DNA from: an uncultured Eubacteriales bacterium
GTDB taxonomy: Bacteria > Bacillota > Clostridia > Christensenellales > Aristaeellaceae
Assembly: GCA_902777335.1 (NCBI GenBank)
Contig: CACYTF010000002.1
Location: 62,001-126,000, forward strand
Reading direction: 5' to 3'
Length of the DNA stretch: 64,000 nucleotides
Shown here: positions 61,801 through 64,000 of the stretch, in pieces
Layout of the letters: every line of letters begins with the position of its first letter
How positions within the stretch are numbered: the first letter of the stretch is position 1
Made by a program: the position numbers and the translations under genes
Notes under the pieces: generated by a model
What the model was told of the DNA's origin: nothing
The model's input: the letters and a program-made list of their open reading frames with translations, nothing else
Databases searched by the model: none

Positions 61801-62143
61801 TGCCCGTGAAGTTGGAAGCGCCGCTGACCATGAAATAATAGATATTGTCGTATTGTCTGTTTGGATCTATGGTAATGCCCGCGGCAGTTCTGACTTCCGC
61901 CGTTTCCTGCGTTCCATAGATGTTTGATTGCGTACTGAGGTAACCTTGGCTCTCCGCCATGGTCAGATGGTTTTGCGCCGCGACAAAAATCTCCTTTGCG
62001 ACAGCATCCCGCTCCAGCAGCGCCATCGAGCGCTGGTATTGTGCTACTGCGATAAAGGAAACACCGGCCAACACCGCGATTATGGCAACTACAATCAGCA
62101 TTTCGGCCATGGTAAAGCCGTTTGCCTTGCGCCTTTTATTCAT
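55811..62143 (-). CDS. Giant pilin-headed GLUG-repeat protein
   Basis: The 2110-residue protein begins with a canonical prepilin head: cleavage after Gly9 (RRKANG), then FTMAEMLIVVAIIAVLAG with Glu at +5. Three similar modules follow (about residues 200-800, 815-1420 and 1440-2110). Each starts near an ELINxERL strand, contains a TPGENIT-like segment and an SLFAD...IANFRHLENL motif, and ends in GLUG-like repeats (NAGGLIGAASG, SYSGGHT, CYSTCSASG). A Gln/Asn/Asp linker (about 770-820) separates modules 1 and 2. Normal pilins have about 150 residues. It is probably an adhesin displayed as, or on, a pilus; no LPXTG is seen. Confidence 0.85.
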   Translation of the reverse strand: MNKRRKANGFTMAEMLIVVAIIAVLAGVSFIAVAQYQRSMALLERDAVAKEIFVAAQNHLTMAESQGYLSTQSNIYGTQETAEVRTAAGITIDPNRQYDNIYYFMVSGASNFTGNQVLDLMLPFGAIDETVRAGGSYIIRYQANPAVVLDVFYCPKSGNRYTHDISKDDYKTVLALGKAGTESSRKSYGSDKAVLGWYGGESTLKAGEYLETPSIELINEERLIVKVTDPNTDKMADATARLASLKLIITGESSKAQLAINLKETSDSARYSYQNKVYTVVLDDITTSQSEGIPTDGLHFAELNNYSDATTGDLQFLTDASGKKTFIPGEDITVQAVSYSNTALTNIAYSAEETANSLFADYEETTEKTAYIANFRHLENLDGAVSGVGTGTGTDAITITVAEQIVDLGELPKPTEEAELPVDDDDVKDLSWTGFVDAIKAAKADNADVKVYALGDETGTKTGCYRPVRPSYPLTYKGGYTVGTGVTAVKKEHIIANVTVDGDGAAGLFGAPTGALTVSDLVLYDFDISGSDAGALAGTLPAGSSVTNVLAYHGETAKTVTGTGNAGGLVGSMADGTVSQSAAAMRVSSTGTTAPVSAGGLIGAAANVTVTDSYSGGHTVTGTGKYSTTDYNVTAEKGNAGGLIGAASGTTTVDYCYSTCSASGSAAGSLIGAASSDTIAVSNSYAVGKTSGNDALLGSGTLSGRTITDFDFVHGVDMDNEDLLMPETPKTGEGADPEWKARAGAAPYDTALGKNYVFPTVHQLHQMKPKAQQDQQNQQNQQDQQNQQNQQDQQNQQNQQNQQNQQNQQNQQNQQNQQDQQTEPAHLTTHYGDWEEIKLLTDVNLELINAERLSAKITMPRDQIADGGVLTMLIRGETCHPIEDSGYAYDATKDAYLVLKVEKQSDNYTLSLSPDSNVPGVAAADLQTWFAKLKKAGVGVQVPDSEDAEIELNLDDITAAGSHFAQLFKTFIPGENITVAVKHGAATTDKMNAIVADKTHASWTLVDDDDDANNNPVIAARTNSLFADPWTDDYDDGTDVRISTAAIASIANFRHLENLEVSISSRGTRLDTTVADGKSIDFTKAKQIKNLNGVITDGEATDGLNWLSFLSKLSGVAVDAMDENETDNGKLIRVFKKDDTPGDHICFIPINPTVIEYDGKNHSISGVRVKDADNAGLFGTLPNGSKVSNLELIDFDITSTSGNAGALAGASNSAEISNVLARNEHKKMTATVTAASNAGGLIGSMTGGSVTQSAAALVVQSTGGGNAGGLIGTVTGTVTGTVTGTVTDTVTISGSYSGGHTSGGAYVTTATNPYNVSAASGNAGGLIGAASGTVTLNCCYSTCSASGATAGSLIGEAADNTVTVLYSYAVGKTSGTAQTFLGSGSLKDRAGADYNFVYAVDMDNDDLSVTPKTDAEPYDSALINAPTSKKYPYPTVTQLRHMADSTYSAPTNLPVHVGTHYGDWGPIPQLDVNLELINRERLSAKITLPAAQIADGGKLTMLIHGDTNTTTDAEAKDALLVFKVTTSKDTGGTTTYALSLSSESTVPGVTDMAAWLGKVKKTEAGIATATVEGVATVEIELNLDDITAAGRHFTNLFPQLTPGENITAAVKGGVIAQTKLNAIVTDTTKVSWTVEDGDSDATNNPVIAARTNSLFADPDTNTGDANVDGSDVANNLAAIANFRHLENLDNAISGVNAASAALSITKAVQIEDLSWTNFKTAINEEAPQSVVVYTSGENPTFTTAGCYMPVNPTSALEYDGKTTAIENETTVQTIHSITGVVVNTAGNAGLFGTLPSGSNVHDLELIDFRITSTGGTTSGNGNAGALAGTLTSSTVNNVLARNSASATTATVTVTAGTGSAGGLIGSMTGANAKVEYCAAALVVNSSGGDAGGLIGKATGGTVSGSYSGGHTTNGTGQYSNTTFNVTASGNAGGLIGNASGVTKVENSYSTCSAAGATTAGGLVGAASGGEFKNCYATGLVQGTSDSAKVGAFAGSFSGSTDSEKPCLYFEAVNPGMAAIGYNATGVKISELDENLKKYKEFVGTTWTDAKPYDEKLKTDYEDKVNNGKYLYNLKGMTRLDASTPATNFVATHYGDWPMPGILVNNTKYGG
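58276..58330. repeat. In-frame 12-bp repeat in giant pilin gene
   Basis: GTGCCGGTCACA occurs four times in tandem (last copy variant), adding GTVT units to a GLUG-like region. The length is a multiple of 3, so copy changes keep the frame. Confidence 0.85.
59681..59830. repeat. In-frame 9-bp repeat encoding Gln/Asn linker
   Basis: About 16 copies of CTGGTTTTG or variants (CTGATCCTG, CTGGTTCTG) encode QNQ/QDQ units on the minus strand. Copy change would lengthen or shorten the linker between modules 1 and 2 without frameshift. Confidence 0.9.
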
Positions 62144-62176
62144 ATACTTACCACCTCAATTGCGATTGACGCACCT

Positions 62177-62740
62177 TTATCCGGCTACGGTTGGCACGGG
62201 CGAGATCACCCGGATCGTCAACGTACTCAATTTAGCCATCTCGTTTTTTTTCTTTCCGCCCTTCACGGCGAGACCCGTGAACGTCACGACGCCGCCTGCG
62301 TATGTAACGCTTTCGTAGGACACCTTCAAGTTTTCTGTCGCGGCCTTCACTGAAACCAGTGGCCTGCCATCGGCGCTGAGCCAGCTCTTCTCGCCCTCAT
62401 CATCGTTAAAGCCGGCGATGGAGACATACTCCTGCAGCATGATCATGTCATCCCGGAGGAATATCCTTGACTTTGCGCCGGTATCCGCGCTGTTATAGGT
62501 CAACACATTGTCCTTGCATTCCACGTTCCAGGCCGTTCCCAACTCATCCCGCAATGCAGTCGCCGCCGTGGACAGCAAGACCTGCGCGTTCGCGCCCAGC
62601 ACCACATCGTTATAAGCCTTCTGCGCAGAGGGTATGCCCGCCGCTACGATGCTGGACACCAACAGCAGTATCAGCACCGCCAGCAGCGTTTCCGCCAGAG
62701 TGAAGCCCGACTGGCCTCTCCGTTTTTGTCTTGCCTTCAT
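62177..62740 (-). CDS. Type IV pilin-like protein
   Basis: The 187-residue protein has a leader RRGQSG, then FTLAETLLAVLILLLVSSIV with Glu at +5, a standard prepilin head. The globular part (STAATALRDELGTAWNVECK, FLRDDMIMLQEYVSIAG) resembles minor pilins of the Firmicutes. It lies 33 bases before the giant pilin gene in one operon and probably forms part of the pilus tip or priming complex. Confidence 0.85.
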   Translation of the reverse strand: MKARQKRRGQSGFTLAETLLAVLILLLVSSIVAAGIPSAQKAYNDVVLGANAQVLLSTAATALRDELGTAWNVECKDNVLTYNSADTGAKSRIFLRDDMIMLQEYVSIAGFNDDEGEKSWLSADGRPLVSVKAATENLKVSYESVTYAGGVVTFTGLAVKGGKKKNEMAKLSTLTIRVISPVPTVAG

Positions 62741-62807
62741 GGCCGTCCACCTCCAGCGATGTGCATCGGGCCTCTCCCGTGCGCAGAATCTTTCCGAACC
62801 TGGTCTG

Positions 62808-63050
62808 TCAACTTCCGAGTGTATGTATGTACTCTGTGAGCAACGGACTGGCCGTTGGTCGGGTACCGTTCCAATTAACGGTATAGTACTGTTCGATAGC
62901 CGCCTTGCCCGATGTCACGACCTTGGCAGCCGCGCTGATCGCGCCGGCCAGCATCAACAGCGCCAGCGAGGAGATCAGCAGCGCGATCAGCGTCTCGCCA
63001 ATGGTTTCACCCTTTTTGCTTCGCAGCTTCGCCCTAACGCTCTTTTTCAT
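62808..63050 (-). CDS. Small prepilin-like protein
   Basis: The protein has about 80 residues: a basic leader RAKLRSKKG, then ETIGETLIALLISSLALLML with Glu at +5, and a short tail of about 45 residues. ATG 63050 has AGGAAAG 8 bases before it; a GTG at 63074, overlapping the previous stop by one base and with GGAGAG upstream, is an equally reasonable start. It is a very short pilin, perhaps a minor subunit. Confidence 0.7.
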   Translation of the reverse strand: MKKSVRAKLRSKKGETIGETLIALLISSLALLMLAGAISAAAKVVTSGKAAIEQYYTVNWNGTRPTASPLLTEYIHTLGS

Positions 63051-63073
63051 CGCAGCATCTTTCCTTCCCGTCA

Positions 63074-63769
63074 CTACGGACTCTCCGACGGACTCACCGA
63101 CGGCATCGGCCTGACCTTGCGGATGTCGCTCAGCTTCCAGCTGACTGTTGCCGTGGCTTCACCCTGCGACGTGTCCAGCGCCGTCTTCTTCACCTTCGGT
63201 GTGAAGGTGACCGACAGCGTATACGCGCCGCTGCTTGCGGCTTTGGCGTCGGCTGCGCTGGCGGCGATGTCAAACACCAGCAGCCCGTTCTCCAGCACCG
63301 TCTCTGTCATAGCGCATTTGCACTTGACCGCGTTGCTTCCGGTCCCCGACATGGTTATTTCCTTCTCTGACATGCTGTTGACCAGCAAATCGGGCATCAG
63401 GGAGGTCTTCGAATCTCGCGCCAGCGTGTACAGCACGACCTTTTTTGAAGCGTCTGTCAGGATGGGGTCGACTTCTGTAACGGTGGCGATGCTGGATTTC
63501 ACCTGCATCATGTCCGGGTTCAGCGGATCGTCCTTATCATAGGCCACGATCACAGACTGCTCATTGAAGGTATCGCAGAGCACGGACGCGGCGTCGGTCA
63601 CGGCGTAGTAGCGCTGGTCCATTTCCCTCAGGCTGCTCATGCGCCCGCCGACCGTGGTCGCCGCCACCACCAGCACGCTGCTGATCACCGCGCACACCAG
63701 GAACAGCAGCAGCGCGAAGGTGATGGACGCGCCTCGCCTGGATTTTAACTTGTTTTGAATCGCGCTCAT
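63074..63769 (-). CDS. Pilus-associated single-helix membrane protein
   Basis: The 231-residue protein has a basic start, then RRGASITFALLLFLVCAVIS SVLVVAA as one N-terminal membrane helix, and an extracellular domain with two spaced Cys (KCKCAMTETVL near residue 145) and a Pro/Ser tail. The head resembles TadE-like and pilin-like anchors but lacks the G/FTxxE motif. GGAGGTGA lies 7 bases before ATG 63769, so a longer upstream start is rejected. It belongs to the pilin operon. Confidence 0.65.
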   Translation of the reverse strand: MSAIQNKLKSRRGASITFALLLFLVCAVISSVLVVAATTVGGRMSSLREMDQRYYAVTDAASVLCDTFNEQSVIVAYDKDDPLNPDMMQVKSSIATVTEVDPILTDASKKVVLYTLARDSKTSLMPDLLVNSMSEKEITMSGTGSNAVKCKCAMTETVLENGLLVFDIAASAADAKAASSGAYTLSVTFTPKVKKTALDTSQGEATATVSWKLSDIRKVRPMPSVSPSESP

Positions 63770-63807
63770 CGCGCCGTCACCTCCTCTGTGCATGCCGCGT
63801 CTGTGCT

Positions 63808-64000
63808 TCAGTCACCGGTACCGGGCTCTACCGGATCTGCAGACATCGTCACAGTACCCGTCTCAGGCACCTCCAGCCTGTAGTACCGGCCTTCCGCCGG
63901 AAGGGTATACCCGGTGGGCGGTGTGGTCTCCTTCAGGTAGTAGACGCCCAGCGGCAGCCTGCCGATGAAGAACACGCCCTCGGAATCCGAAGCCATAATC
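63808..64000 (-). CDS. C-terminal end of SpaA-fold protein (partial)
   Basis: The frame is open from the window edge and ends at 63808. The visible chain reads SDSEGVFFIGRLPLGVYYLK, ETTPPTGYTLPAEGRYYRLE and a final acidic tail. This is the prealbumin-like SpaA repeat found in major pilins and adhesins of Gram-positive bacteria, where Lys and Glu may form isopeptide bonds. No LPXTG or anchor follows in the visible end. The rest lies outside the window. Confidence 0.75.
   Translation of the reverse strand, partial: IMASDSEGVFFIGRLPLGVYYLKETTPPTGYTLPAEGRYYRLEVPETGTVTMSADPVEPGTGD

Overview
The window looks like chromosome of an endospore-forming member of the Clostridia (Firmicutes), high in G+C and probably an uncultured gut lineage. 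The grounds are a spoVAC-spoVAD-spoVAE operon, CotF-like small proteins, Firmicutes-style sigma-A promoters and ribosome binding sites, a lysS-greA pair, an AddA recombination nuclease and single-membrane envelope genes (LCP protein, SpaA-fold protein, SH3 repeats). No tRNA, rRNA, CRISPR array or complete insertion sequence was found. The exact genus cannot be told from the sequence alone.

Layout. 1-3.6 kb is accessory: an AbiEii-type nucleotidyltransferase with the end of its upstream partner, a remnant resembling a recombinase tail, an HNH nuclease and a DUF4143 ATPase. 3.7-10.2 kb holds spore and secreted proteins: spoVA operon, two coat-F-like genes, a GH10 xylanase, an SH3-repeat protein and a cysteine-rich protein. 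10.2-20.6 kb has a hicAB toxin-antitoxin module between near-identical hairpins, a methyltransferase, a 7-bp tandem array, a heterodimeric ABC exporter with its MarR regulator, an EF-G paralogue, a CAP-domain protein and a purine-type phosphoribosyltransferase. 20.6-21.7 kb is a palindromic repeat field carrying a DUF559 nuclease gene; a related field lies at 55.1-55.8 kb. 21.7-30.6 kb is one tightly packed operon for a lipid-linked surface glycan (sugar transferase-deacetylase fusion, epimerase-ATP-grasp fusion, glycosyltransferase, uppP) with addA at its end. 30.7-34.5 kb is housekeeping (LCP protein, greA, lysS).

34.5-37.6 kb is a clearly AT-rich island of two overlapping genes, a membrane protein and a ClpB-like AAA+ ATPase. 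It is the best candidate in the window for an undescribed system. 37.6-43.5 kb continues as accessory DNA: a ParE/Phd-like module, an ECF sigma/anti-sigma pair, an XRE regulator beside an orphan promoter, and a three-gene DUF3990 cluster that looks like a toxin-antitoxin system with an ADP-ribosyltransferase-fold toxin.

43.5-46.7 kb encodes a polar amino-acid ABC importer coupled to a CntK-like amino-acid racemase. 46.7-50.1 kb has recF, a cysteine synthase, an acetyltransferase and a CBM9-like protein. 50.3 kb to the end is a type IV pilus/type II secretion-like locus on the minus strand: pilB, pilT, pilC, several pilin-like proteins, a 2110-residue pilin-headed GLUG-repeat protein and, running off the end, a SpaA-fold protein.
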